DNA of 32,221 bases from CAZSIA01 sp045126355 (GCA_045126355.1 JBGVOE010000005.1:1-32221), one strand, 5' to 3'. Shown: positions 16,575 through 24,924, counted from the stretch's first letter. Notes: generated by a model from the sequence alone, not told the origin. Numbers and translations: made by a program.

Positions 16575-17636
16575 TTAATAAGTAGTGGCAATTGTATATA
16601 ATATTTTTACTCCCTTTTCTAAAACAATGGGATCAAAAACAAACTTACTACTATGAAGAGGAAAACTATCTCCAACACCTAAGAATAAAAATAAACTTTT
16701 AATATCATTAGAATAAAATGAAAAATCTTCCGCTTGATAAACAGGAGATACTACCTCATCAATTAAGTGTCTAAATTTTTCAAATAAGCATAAATTATTT
16801 TTTACTTCAGAAATATAGTTTTTAGAATGAATTAAAATTTCTGCACCACTTTTTATAGATAAATCTTTTGCGGTAGTATTTAACATATTTAAAAATGTTT
16901 TTCTTTTTATTTTGTAAAATGAACGAAGTGAACACTCTAAAGTGACTTTATCACAAACAATATTCCTAGCCCCTGTTGAATTTATTTTTCCGCAATTAAA
17001 AATTACTCCTTCTATATCCTCTAGCGAATTTATTAGATCAAATGCTAATTTTATAGAATCAACTCCACTATTTTTATTTGCAATATGTACTGCCTTACCA
17101 ATAATTGCAATATCAATTTCAGTCGCACTTGCCATTAATAATTTAGCCCTCGATGCAATATGTCCACTCTTTATACCCGGCCATAGATGCATTCCATATA
17201 TTTCTTTTATATTAAGTTTTTTAAATTCCAAACTATTTATAATTTTATTTGCTCCACCGTAACATTCTTCAGATGGTTGAAAAATCAAGCAAATATTCTT
17301 TTGACATTTTATTTTATTTAATTGATATGCAAGTGATAACATCATAGCCATATGTCCATCATGACCACACGCATGCATAAACCCACTGTGTTTTGACTTA
17401 TAATCTATATCATTTTCTTCATTTATTGGTAACCCATCCATTTCACATCTAAAAGCGATTGTCTCATTTTTCTTATAATCAAAATAAGCTAGGATTCCTG
17501 TAGGGTTTAATTCATAAATCATACAATCTAGGTTTTGTAATTGTTCTAAAATATATTTATGGGTCTTATATTCTTTAAAACTTTCTTCAGGTATTTGATG
17601 TAAATACTTATAGTCAGATAATAATTTTTCATTCAT
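16575..17636 (-). CDS. N-acetyldiaminopimelate deacetylase (M20 amidohydrolase)
   Basis: Removes the acetyl group from N-acetyl-LL-diaminopimelate in the acetylase branch of the lysine pathway. The 353 residues have M20-type metal and catalytic residues: MHACGHDGH (His88, His92), PSEECYGG (Glu123/Glu124), MHLWPG (His150), and a C-terminal AEDFSFYS segment. The dimerisation domain in the middle has GKAVHIANKNSGVD. The start overlaps the dapH stop as ATGA, so the two are translationally coupled. Sequence alone cannot tell this from other aminoacyl amidohydrolases such as hippuricase; the position between dapH and dapA makes the diaminopimelate role most likely. It is the equivalent of Bacillus ykuR. 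Confidence 0.88.
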   Translation of the reverse strand: MNEKLLSDYKYLHQIPEESFKEYKTHKYILEQLQNLDCMIYELNPTGILAYFDYKKNETIAFRCEMDGLPINEENDIDYKSKHSGFMHACGHDGHMAMMLSLAYQLNKIKCQKNICLIFQPSEECYGGANKIINSLEFKKLNIKEIYGMHLWPGIKSGHIASRAKLLMASATEIDIAIIGKAVHIANKNSGVDSIKLAFDLINSLEDIEGVIFNCGKINSTGARNIVCDKVTLECSLRSFYKIKRKTFLNMLNTTAKDLSIKSGAEILIHSKNYISEVKNNLCLFEKFRHLIDEVVSPVYQAEDFSFYSNDIKSLFLFLGVGDSFPLHSSKFVFDPIVLEKGVKILYTIATTY

Positions 17637-18268
17637 CGTAATTTTCTATTCATCTTCCAATCTTGATTATGGTTAATCACTTTAGCTGGAACTCCCGCTA
17701 CAGTACTAAATTCTTCTACATCATTACACACAACACTTCCCGCACCTACTATTGCATTTTTACCAATTTTTACTCCTGATAGAATTGTTGCGTTCGCTCC
17801 TATTAAAACATTATCTAAAATCACAACACCACTATTTGAGATAGGTTCCATAACACCTGCTATAACCGCGCCCGCTCCGATATGACAATTTTTACCAATA
17901 ACCGCTCCACTTCCAATAACGGCATTCATATCAACCATTGTGTAATCACCAATAGTGGAATTAGTATTTATTACCGCACCCATTAAAACTATTGCTTTAT
18001 CACTTAGATTAACTCCACTACGAATAACACTTCCAGCTTCTATTCTTGCTTTAGTATCTTTTAAATCATAGTAGTCTATTAGCTTATTTCTATAATTTAT
18101 TTCCAAATAATAATAATCTATTCTTTCTTTATTGCTAGATATTAAAATTTCTAGTTCTTCAACGTTACCAAAAATAATATATACTGGATGAGTATTAAAA
18201 CAAAATGAATCAGAAGTATCAATTACATCATTAGCCATTACATATAACTTAGCTTCATAACTTTTCAT
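17633..18268 (-). CDS. dapH: Tetrahydrodipicolinate N-acetyltransferase
   Basis: Acetylates tetrahydrodipicolinate with acetyl-CoA, opening the acetylase branch. The 211-residue product has an N-terminal alpha/beta part (1-80) followed by left-handed beta-helix hexapeptide repeats (about 80-200), including GAVINTNSTIGDYTMVDMNAV, GKNCHIGAGAVIAGV and AGVPAKVI. These match DapH, not the succinyl-type DapD. It is somewhat shorter than the Bacillus protein (about 236 residues), mostly at the N terminus. The start lies inside the end of the dapF-dapB gene (14-base overlap) and the stop is TGA, overlapping the next start. Confidence 0.93.
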   Translation of the reverse strand: MKSYEAKLYVMANDVIDTSDSFCFNTHPVYIIFGNVEELEILISSNKERIDYYYLEINYRNKLIDYYDLKDTKARIEAGSVIRSGVNLSDKAIVLMGAVINTNSTIGDYTMVDMNAVIGSGAVIGKNCHIGAGAVIAGVMEPISNSGVVILDNVLIGANATILSGVKIGKNAIVGAGSVVCNDVEEFSTVAGVPAKVINHNQDWKMNRKLR

Positions 18269-19643
18269 TAAAGATATCCTTAAACTTATATAATCCGTTT
18301 TTCTTTGTTATTAACCAATTTGAAGCAATCATTACCCCTCTAACAAAGGCTTCTCTATTTTTAGTAATATGTGATAACCTTATAACTTCATTTTCATCTT
18401 CTAAAATTATATGATGTTCTCCAGCTGTTTTACTAACACGTCTTGACTCGATGTTTTTTGTGTTTAATAAATTAGAAAACATGATTGCTGTTCCACTAAC
18501 TTTATCTAATTTATCAAACTGATGTTTTTCAATTATTTTTTTATCATAGTTATCCATAACTAAAATATTATCATTTAAAAAGTTAGTAATCATATTAATT
18601 CCTAATGAAAAATTACTAGAAATTAAAACAGGTGCAAAGTTGGATAATTCTTTTATTTGAGCCATTTTTTCTTCACTATAACCAGTAGTTCCAATAAGAA
18701 GTGGACAATTATTATTTTTAGTATAAAAGATTGCTTCATCAAGCATAGCTGGATGTGAAAAATCAATAATTATATCAGGTCTACCTTTTATTGTTTTTTT
18801 CTTTGTATCAATAACACCCATTACTTCAACACTATCTTTATTACTAATAATTTGGTTTATTTTTCCAAAACCAACTAATAAAACTTTCATTTTTTCTTCC
18901 TCATAACTATCTATAAAAATAGTTTCTCCTTTTAAAATAATTTCATCTTTTACTTCTATTTCCATAATACCACCAGCACTAACAGCTAATAAATTTGAAT
19001 TCATATTATATAAATTTTGTAGCATATATCCACATGATGCGGAAGCTGTTCCGCAAGATTTCGTAATTCCTACCCCTCGTTCAAAAGTAAGAATTTCAAA
19101 TACTTGGCTACTTAATGGTTTGACTAAACTTATATTGTATTCTTTATTAAATAATTTATCTTCATATATTTGATTAAGATATTTACTGTCTTCTTTAAAA
19201 TCATCTGATAAAATCATCGCATGTAAGTTTCCTAAATTAAATCCTGTAACAATAAATTCTTTATCTTTTACTATTAATTTTCTATTTATAATATCATCTA
19301 CATATTGACCTATCTCAAATCTTACTGAACTTATAAACGGTTCTTTATTAACAATTTCGCATTCATATATTCCTGATTTTGTTTTGATTTCTAAATATTT
19401 ATAGATTTTAAATTTGTCATACAAATAATGCATTAGACATCTTATTCCATTACCACACATCATTGCTTCTGTGCCATCTTTATTAAAAATAAACATTTCA
19501 ACAGGATCCATTCTAAAGACAATTAATCCATCTGCTTCATACTTTAGGCAAACCCTTTGTGCTACAAATTTATAATTTATATCATTTTCAAACTTAACAA
19601 TTAAAAATGAATTACCACAACCTTCATACTTACTAATTCTCAT
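18255..19643 (-). CDS. dapFB: Diaminopimelate epimerase / dihydrodipicolinate reductase fusion (DapF-DapB)
   Basis: One frame of 462 residues joins two enzymes of the pathway. Residues 1-250 are DapF, which epimerises LL- to meso-diaminopimelate: YEGCGNSF, the first catalytic cysteine in MMCGNGIRC (Cys63) and the second in ERGVGITKSCGTAS (Cys197). Residues 252-462 are a short DapB, which reduces the dehydrated product of DapA: VLLVGFG nucleotide loop, IDFSHP, LLIGTTGYS, the EKHQFDKLDKVSGTA catalytic segment and HHIILEDE. The junction contains GAGGAAGAAAAA before an in-frame ATG (18890), so free DapB may also be made. I chose the ATG at 19643, with GGTGA before it; an ATG four codons upstream is weaker. 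No frameshift is needed. TGA ends the gene. Confidence 0.92.
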   Translation of the reverse strand: MRISKYEGCGNSFLIVKFENDINYKFVAQRVCLKYEADGLIVFRMDPVEMFIFNKDGTEAMMCGNGIRCLMHYLYDKFKIYKYLEIKTKSGIYECEIVNKEPFISSVRFEIGQYVDDIINRKLIVKDKEFIVTGFNLGNLHAMILSDDFKEDSKYLNQIYEDKLFNKEYNISLVKPLSSQVFEILTFERGVGITKSCGTASASCGYMLQNLYNMNSNLLAVSAGGIMEIEVKDEIILKGETIFIDSYEEEKMKVLLVGFGKINQIISNKDSVEVMGVIDTKKKTIKGRPDIIIDFSHPAMLDEAIFYTKNNNCPLLIGTTGYSEEKMAQIKELSNFAPVLISSNFSLGINMITNFLNDNILVMDNYDKKIIEKHQFDKLDKVSGTAIMFSNLLNTKNIESRRVSKTAGEHHIILEDENEVIRLSHITKNREAFVRGVMIASNWLITKKNGLYKFKDIFNEKL

Positions 19644-19676
19644 TCTCTTCACCATTTAAGTGTATGATTAAATCAA

Positions 19677-19713
19677 ATAAAAAATAGCACCTTTAATAAA
19701 AGGTACTATTATT
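19677..19713 (-). terminator. Terminator of the serS-pepP-rubrerythrin unit
   Basis: On the minus strand AATAGTACCTTTT and AAAGGTGCTATT pair in a hairpin, followed by TTTTTATTTG. It lies about 25 bases after the fusion gene and before dapFB. Confidence 0.8.
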
Positions 19714-19732
19714 TATATATATTATTTAATTA

Positions 19733-20908
19733 TTAATAATTTTCTTTTCTTACTTCAAAATAACTTTGTGCGTGATCACATACAGGACAAATATTAGGAG
19801 CTTTTAATCCCATTACTAAATGTCCACAATTACGACATTCCCACATCGTCATTTCACCTTTTTCAAACACCGCTTGCATTTCTACATTATGAAGTAATGC
19901 TCTATAGCGTTCTTCATGTGCTTTTTCAATTTTTGCTACTTCCTTAAATTGATAAGCTAAGCGAGTAAATCCTTCTTCTAATGCATCTAAGGCGAACTGT
20001 TCATACATTTCAGTCCATTCATAGTTTTCGCCTTCTGCTGCATGTAATAAATTTTCTGCTGTATTTCCTAATTCACCTAATGCCATAAACCACATTTTAG
20101 CATGTTCTTTTTCATTATCAGCTGTTGCTTCAAAGATAGCTGCGATTTGTTCATAACCTTCTTTTTTAGCTACGCTTGCAAAATAAGTGTATTTATTTCT
20201 TGCTTGTGATTCACCAGCAAAAGCGGCTAATAAGTTTTGTTCAGTCTTTGTTCCTTTGTAAGAAATAACTTCAGATTTAGGTGCTTCCTCTTCAATCTTT
20301 TGGAAGTCTTCTGCACCATGTTTACAAAGCGGACATACAATGTCAGCTGGTAATTCTTCACCTTCATAAACCCATCCACAAACAGTACATACATATCCTT
20401 TAACTTCTTTATTCACAGTAGGTTTTGGTTTAACATTTTTATGATAATAGTCATATGTCATTGTAGGTGCTTTTGATACAACTTGTGCTTCAGTTACACT
20501 ACATACAAACATACCATGAGAATCAAAGTCTAAATATTCTTCTACTTTAAGACTCATAAATGAATTAATGTAGTTTGGAAGTACTACTAATCCATTTTCT
20601 GAATGTTCTACACTAACATCTTTAAACTTATCAACAGTTCTTCCACTATGAAATCCATATCTTTCAAAAACGCTAAATTGCGCACTTGTTGTAAGTGTGT
20701 TAACATTCATCAATCCTGTATTTTTGATAACATCATGTGAATAATTTTGTTTATTAATTGTTACAGCAATTCTTACTGGATTACTAGTAACTTGAGTAAC
20801 AGTATTAACTATTAACCCGTTATCTTTATTTCCATCATTAGATGTAATAACATACAACCCATACCCGATATTAAATAGGGCATTTTTGTCGATTTTATTT
20901 TGTTCCAT
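19733..20908 (-). CDS. Flavin reductase-rubredoxin-rubrerythrin fusion protein
   Basis: A 391-residue cytosolic redox protein with three modules in electron-transfer order. Residues 1-165 are an FMN-binding split-barrel flavin reductase domain of the high-molecular-weight rubredoxin type. Residues 171-205 are a rubredoxin with CxxC (174, 177) and CPLC (192, 195). Residues 218-391 are a complete rubrerythrin: diiron helices with GESQARNKY, DNEKEHAKMW and KIEKAHEERY, then a C-terminal rubredoxin-like knuckle CRNC...CPVC. The likely role is NAD(P)H-driven reduction of peroxide or oxygen within one chain. The rubrerythrin part differs from the separate gene just upstream at only about 17 of 174 positions. 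AGGAG precedes the ATG. Last gene of the unit. Confidence 0.92.
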   Translation of the reverse strand: MEQNKIDKNALFNIGYGLYVITSNDGNKDNGLIVNTVTQVTSNPVRIAVTINKQNYSHDVIKNTGLMNVNTLTTSAQFSVFERYGFHSGRTVDKFKDVSVEHSENGLVVLPNYINSFMSLKVEEYLDFDSHGMFVCSVTEAQVVSKAPTMTYDYYHKNVKPKPTVNKEVKGYVCTVCGWVYEGEELPADIVCPLCKHGAEDFQKIEEEAPKSEVISYKGTKTEQNLLAAFAGESQARNKYTYFASVAKKEGYEQIAAIFEATADNEKEHAKMWFMALGELGNTAENLLHAAEGENYEWTEMYEQFALDALEEGFTRLAYQFKEVAKIEKAHEERYRALLHNVEMQAVFEKGEMTMWECRNCGHLVMGLKAPNICPVCDHAQSYFEVRKENY

Positions 20909-20956
20909 AATTATTTTCTCCTATATTAATTTAAAAGAAATAATTGTCCTTTATAA

Positions 20957-21490
20957 TTAATAATTTTCTTTTCTAACTTCGAAGAAACTTTGTGGATGAT
21001 CACATACAGGACATAATTTTGGAGCATTTTTACCCATTACTAAATGTCCGCAGTTACGGCATTCCCACATAGTCATTTCGCTTTTTGCGAATACTGCTTG
21101 CATTTCTACATTGTGAAGTAATGCTCTATAACGATCTTCGTGTGCTTTTTCAATTTTAGCAACAGCTCTGAATTGATAAGCTAAGCGAGTGAATCCTTCT
21201 TCTTCAGCATCTTTAGCAAATTGTTCATACATTTCAGTCCATTCATAGTTTTCACCTTCAGCTGCATGTAATAAATTTTCTGCTGTATTTCCTAATTCAC
21301 CTAAAGCTTTAAACCACATTTTAGCGTGTTCTTTTTCATTGTTTGCAGTAGCTTCAAAAATAGCTGCGATTTGTTCATATCCTTCTTTTTTAGCTACACT
21401 TGCAAAATAAGTGTATTTGTTTCTTGCTTGTGATTCACCAGCAAAAGCTGCCCATAAATTTTGTTCTGTTTTACTTCCTTTTAATTCCAT
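20957..21490 (-). CDS. rbr: Rubrerythrin
   Basis: A diiron peroxidase that reduces hydrogen peroxide in anaerobes. The 177 residues hold the four-helix diiron domain (GESQARNKY, NNEKEHAKMW, KIEKAHEDRY) and the C-terminal rubredoxin-like centre with CRNC and CPVC. Length and residues are standard. It starts 18 bases after pepP ends, with AGGAG in the gap, so it is cotranscribed with pepP. It is nearly the same as the C-terminal module of the fusion gene that follows, pointing to duplication or gene conversion. It would need an outside rubredoxin or the fusion partner for electrons. Confidence 0.97.
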   Translation of the reverse strand: MELKGSKTEQNLWAAFAGESQARNKYTYFASVAKKEGYEQIAAIFEATANNEKEHAKMWFKALGELGNTAENLLHAAEGENYEWTEMYEQFAKDAEEEGFTRLAYQFRAVAKIEKAHEDRYRALLHNVEMQAVFAKSEMTMWECRNCGHLVMGKNAPKLCPVCDHPQSFFEVRKENY

Positions 21491-21508
21491 TGTAATTTTC
21501 TCCTATTC

Positions 21509-22732
21509 TTATTTTTTATTTGAAACGATATAGTTTTCAATATCGTTTACTTCCTTAATGATTTCTTCTGATAAATTGATTGCACCATCAACTGTAACTA
21601 ATGCATCATCTTCAATTCTAATTCCAATTCCTTCTTCAGCAATATATAATCCTGGTTCAACAGTAATCACGCAGCCTGCTTCTAAAGGTAATTCTCTTAA
21701 TGCTACATCGTGAGTATCTAATCCTAAATGATGACTTACACCATGGAAATAATATTTAGATACTTCTTCATCCTTAGTGATTAAACCGATTCTTTTTAAT
21801 TCAACTTTATAATAATCAATTAAAATTTGATTTAATTCTTTAGTTGTTATTCCTGGTTTAATATTACTAAATACTAATTTTTGCCCATTTAATACAATGT
21901 TATAAATTTCTTTTTGTCTAGCGGTATATTTACCATTTGCAGGGATTGTTCTAGTGATATCTGATTTATATAAGTTATACTCTGCACCTAAGTCAAATAA
22001 TACTAAATCATTATCTTTAATAATTGTATTATTAGTATGATAATGTAGGATACATCCATTAGCTCCACTAGCCGCAATTGTTTTAAATGCGATGCCACTC
22101 GCACCATTAAATTTAATTTGTTGATCAAAATAAGATTCAACTTGATATTCATATAAACCTGGTTTAATGTTTTCCATTAAAGCCTTAATTCCTTTATTAG
22201 TTACTGAGATTGCCTTTTTAATTTCTAAGATTTCTTCATCTTGTTTTACCATTCTACATCTTGCGATTAAATCATGGCAATCATTTACACCTTCTAAAGT
22301 TTTTAATAACTTAGCTTCTTCCCCTAAAGGTTCAGAAAATAAATTAGGTTTAATGTCCATATAAAGACTATATTTTTCTTTGATTTCATTTAAGAAATTT
22401 TCGAATTCATCTAAATAACGAATATCAGTTATTCCACTTAGATTCATAACTTCTTCACTAAACATTTTTCTTCCGTTCCATTTAGCAAATAATTCATCAT
22501 ATTTATTAATGAACATGATATTTTTGATTTCATCTTCATCTTTAATCATAACAAAGATATCGTTTTGTTCATTAACACCAGTTAAATAGTAGAAGTTACG
22601 ATTAATACAAAATTCATATGATTGGTCTTCGCTTTCTCTAATATCTTTTCCAGCAAATAAAATCATCGCACTACCATTTGGTAATAATTTAGCTACTCTT
22701 TCTCTTGATTTAATATAAAATTTTTTATCCAT
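21509..22732 (-). CDS. pepP: Xaa-Pro aminopeptidase (M24B)
   Basis: A cytosolic metallopeptidase that removes the N-terminal residue before proline. In 407 residues the N-terminal aminopeptidase P domain (about 1-160) is followed by the pita-bread domain with all metal ligands: LFDLGAEYNLYKSDITRT (two aspartates), HHLGLDTHD (histidine), VEPGLYI and GIRIEDDALV (glutamates). The length and the presence of the N-terminal domain fit AMPP rather than prolidase, though M24B members overlap in sequence. AGAGG precedes the ATG. The gene follows serS by 11 bases and precedes rbr by 18, so serine T-box control may extend to it. Confidence 0.93.
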   Translation of the reverse strand: MDKKFYIKSRERVAKLLPNGSAMILFAGKDIRESEDQSYEFCINRNFYYLTGVNEQNDIFVMIKDEDEIKNIMFINKYDELFAKWNGRKMFSEEVMNLSGITDIRYLDEFENFLNEIKEKYSLYMDIKPNLFSEPLGEEAKLLKTLEGVNDCHDLIARCRMVKQDEEILEIKKAISVTNKGIKALMENIKPGLYEYQVESYFDQQIKFNGASGIAFKTIAASGANGCILHYHTNNTIIKDNDLVLFDLGAEYNLYKSDITRTIPANGKYTARQKEIYNIVLNGQKLVFSNIKPGITTKELNQILIDYYKVELKRIGLITKDEEVSKYYFHGVSHHLGLDTHDVALRELPLEAGCVITVEPGLYIAEEGIGIRIEDDALVTVDGAINLSEEIIKEVNDIENYIVSNKK

Positions 22733-22743
22733 TTTCCAACCTC

Positions 22744-24030
22744 TTATTTTTTTGGAGTAATAACTTCTTTACCACCCATATATGGTCTTAATACTTCTGG
22801 AATAATTACACTACCATCTTCTTGTAAGTGGTTTTCAAGAAGAGCGATTAACATTCTAGGTGGAGCAACTACTGTATTATTTAATGTATGAGCAAAGTAA
22901 TTTCCTTTTTCACCTTTAATTCTAATACCTAATCTTCTTGCTTGAGCATCACCTAAGTTAGAACAACTTCCTACTTCGAAGTATTTTTGTTGTCTTGGAC
23001 TCCAAGCTTCTACGTCAATTGATTTAACTTTTAAGTCAGCTAAATCACCACTACAACATTCTAAAGTTCTAACTGGAATATTCATACTTACAAATAATTC
23101 AACTGTATAGTTATACATTTTGTTAAACCAATCCATAGAGTCTTCTGGTTCACAAACAACAACCATTTCTTGTTTTTCAAATTGGTGAATTCGATAAATT
23201 CCTCTTTCTTCAATACCGTGTGCACCTTTTTCTTTTCTGAAACATGGTGAATATGAAGTTAGAGTTTGAGGAAGTGATTCTTTTGTATTAATAGTATCAA
23301 TGAACTTACCGATCATAGAGTGTTCACTTGTACCAATTAAATATAAATCTTCTCCTTCAATTTTATACATCATTGATTCCATTTCATCAAAACTCATAAC
23401 ACCAGTTACAACGTTACTACGAATCATAAATGGAGGAATACAATATGTGAATCCTTTATTAATCATGAAGTCTCTTGCATATGCAATTACACCTTCATGT
23501 AATCTAGCGATATCACCTAATAAATAATAGAATCCATTTCCAGCTACTTTACGAGCGCTATCTAAATCGATACCACCTAATTTTTCTAAAATATCTAAGT
23601 GATATGGTACTTCAAATGGTTTAACAGCTGCTTCTAAATAACGTTTTACTTCTACGTTTTCACTATCATCTTTTCCTACTGGAACACTTGGGTCGATGAT
23701 ATTAGGAATAATCATCATATTTTTCTTTAATTTAGCTTCTAATTCAACTAATTTTTCATCAAATGCTGCAATATCAATATTGATTTGACTAACTTCAGCT
23801 TTAATTTTGTTAGCTGCTTCAATATCTTTATTACGCATTAATGCTCCGATTTCACTACTTGCACTATTTCTTCTTGCACGTAATGCTTCTACACTTGCTT
23901 TGATGCTTCTAATTTCTTTATCTAATTCTACAGCTTCATCAACAAGCACTAATTTGTGATCTTGGAATTTTTTACGAATATTTTCTTTTACTAATTCCAC
24001 GTTTTCTCTGACAAATTTAATATCTAACAT
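22744..24030 (-). CDS. serS: Seryl-tRNA synthetase (less common, SerS2-like type)
   Basis: Charges tRNA-Ser with serine. The 428 residues have the N-terminal coiled-coil tRNA arm (about 30-115) and a class II catalytic core: motif 2 in CFRKEKGAHGIEERG, followed by HQFEKQE; SPRQQKYFEVGSCSNLGDAQARR; and motif 3 in NNTVVAPPRMLIALLEN. Motif 3 departs from the common bacterial LNGSGLAVGRT form and fits a second type I recall from some Clostridia and similar to archaeal forms. All core residues look present, so it should be active. AAAGGAG precedes the ATG. A serine T-box leader lies directly upstream, which confirms the amino acid. Confidence 0.95.
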   Translation of the reverse strand: MLDIKFVRENVELVKENIRKKFQDHKLVLVDEAVELDKEIRSIKASVEALRARRNSASSEIGALMRNKDIEAANKIKAEVSQINIDIAAFDEKLVELEAKLKKNMMIIPNIIDPSVPVGKDDSENVEVKRYLEAAVKPFEVPYHLDILEKLGGIDLDSARKVAGNGFYYLLGDIARLHEGVIAYARDFMINKGFTYCIPPFMIRSNVVTGVMSFDEMESMMYKIEGEDLYLIGTSEHSMIGKFIDTINTKESLPQTLTSYSPCFRKEKGAHGIEERGIYRIHQFEKQEMVVVCEPEDSMDWFNKMYNYTVELFVSMNIPVRTLECCSGDLADLKVKSIDVEAWSPRQQKYFEVGSCSNLGDAQARRLGIRIKGEKGNYFAHTLNNTVVAPPRMLIALLENHLQEDGSVIIPEVLRPYMGGKEVITPKK

Positions 24031-24049
24031 CTTTCTTCTTCTCCTTTTT

Positions 24050-24086
24050 AATAAAAAAATCCCTAGGTTAAAAAATAACCTAAGGA
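24050..24086 (-). terminator. Regulated terminator of the serS T-box
   Basis: On the minus strand CCTTAGGTTA and TAACCTAGGG form the stem (24061-24070 with 24076-24085), followed by ATTTTTTTATT. The 5' arm follows directly on the T-box region that would form the antiterminator. Confidence 0.9.
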
Positions 24087-24266
24087 CGAATAACTACTTC
24101 GCGGTGCCACCTTAATTCTAGAATAAATCTAGCACTTTAAAACCTTTAACGCAGGCATACGGATTTCTCACTCCAAAGTAGATTCATTTAGCGTTCATAT
24201 TATCTTCCACCAACCGATAACTCTCTTAAATGACTTAACTAAACTACTATTCTTTTTCTTCGTTTG
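24050..24266 (-). promoter_or_regulatory. T-box leader, serine specific (UCU specifier)
   Basis: On the minus strand, the T-box core AAGGTGGCACCGCG (24100-24113) lies before a terminator hairpin. Stem I upstream contains GAA-TCT-AC, placing a serine UCU codon at 24180-24182 in the specifier loop. Uncharged tRNA-Ser should stabilise the antiterminator and let transcription pass into serS. Leader length from the predicted start to the terminator is about 215 bases, normal for T-boxes. The core is certain; the specifier position is inferred from its context and fits the downstream gene. Confidence 0.95.
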
Positions 24267-24300
24267 ATACTATTATAATCTAAAGATTATTTAAAAACAA
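24265..24300 (-). promoter_or_regulatory. Sigma-A type promoter of the serS T-box unit
   Basis: TTGTTT (24295-24300) and TATAAT (24272-24277) are 17 bases apart on the minus strand. The predicted start near 24265 fits the T-box 5' end. Confidence 0.8.
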
Positions 24301-24327
24301 TCTTTTTTTCTTTATTTTAAACGCGTA

Positions 24328-24885
24328 TTACTTTTTAAACATTTCCGTCAAACGAATAACAATTGGTGATAAGATTGAATTAATTACTAATTCAACAACA
24401 AATTGTAACCCTATCATTGTTACAAATAAATAAACTAATACATCTTCTCCCGCAGCCCATTCTTTTAATGTTGGAACAAAGAATAATAAGCACCCAATCG
24501 CAAAGATAAGTGTGTTTATAATCGGCATTGATACAGAAGATATAATTGTAGATACTGTTTTATTTTTACCCCATTTGTAAATATATCCGGCCATAATACC
24601 TGCCACAGTACTTTTTAAAATACATAAAAAGATTGTAGCAATAGGATTAACAACAAAGAATGCTTCTGAATTAGTTAATAAAACAACCAATCCCATGATA
24701 AATCCTAAAATACCTCCTGCTTTTGGACCGTAAATAATCGATCCAACTACAATAGGTGTTAAGGCTAATGTTATATTAAATGGGCCAAATTTAATAAACA
24801 TTGAAATGTATTGCAGTACTGCAACGATTGCACCTAAACTACTAATTGCAACCATTTCTTTTATTTTTTGACTATTTTTTCTCAT
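24328..24885 (-). CDS. ECF transporter substrate-binding (S) component, vitamin unknown
   Basis: A 185-residue integral membrane protein with five or six hydrophobic segments. The pattern LGAIVAVLQYIS, then GPFNITLALTPIVVGSIIYGPKAGGILGFIMG, is typical of S components of energy-coupling factor transporters (the FolT/PanT-like group). It captures a vitamin and docks on a shared EcfT-EcfA-EcfA' module, which is not in this window. The substrate cannot be told; no recognisable riboswitch helps. I chose the ATG at 24885 (MRKNSQK), with AAAAAGGAG six bases before it; the longer frame would read through the promoter and ribosome site. It has its own strong promoter after the glmU-like gene. Confidence 0.87.
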   Translation of the reverse strand: MRKNSQKIKEMVAISSLGAIVAVLQYISMFIKFGPFNITLALTPIVVGSIIYGPKAGGILGFIMGLVVLLTNSEAFFVVNPIATIFLCILKSTVAGIMAGYIYKWGKNKTVSTIISSVSMPIINTLIFAIGCLLFFVPTLKEWAAGEDVLVYLFVTMIGLQFVVELVINSILSPIVIRLTEMFKK

Positions 24886-24924
24886 ATTTTTCTCCTTTTT
24901 AGGCCTATAAAGGTCCCATAAGTA

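Noticed and set aside
16942..17262. Plus-strand 106-codon frame inside the deacetylase gene
   Set aside because: Hydrophobic translation is the mirror of the M20 coding strand; no start signal.
17633..18257. Use of the Mycoplasma code (UGA as tryptophan)
   Set aside because: dapB and dapH both end at TGA just where their families end, with the next start overlapping, so UGA is a stop.
22167..22364. Plus-strand frame inside pepP
   Set aside because: Antisense to the conserved M24 protein, without ribosome site.
23300..23527. Plus-strand frame inside serS
   Set aside because: Antisense to the catalytic core of SerRS, without ribosome site.
24278..24310. Hairpin AAAGATT / AATCTTT as terminator of the ECF S-component gene
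   Set aside because: The stem is short and AT-only, has no T run after it, and overlaps the T-box promoter, so it may be chance.
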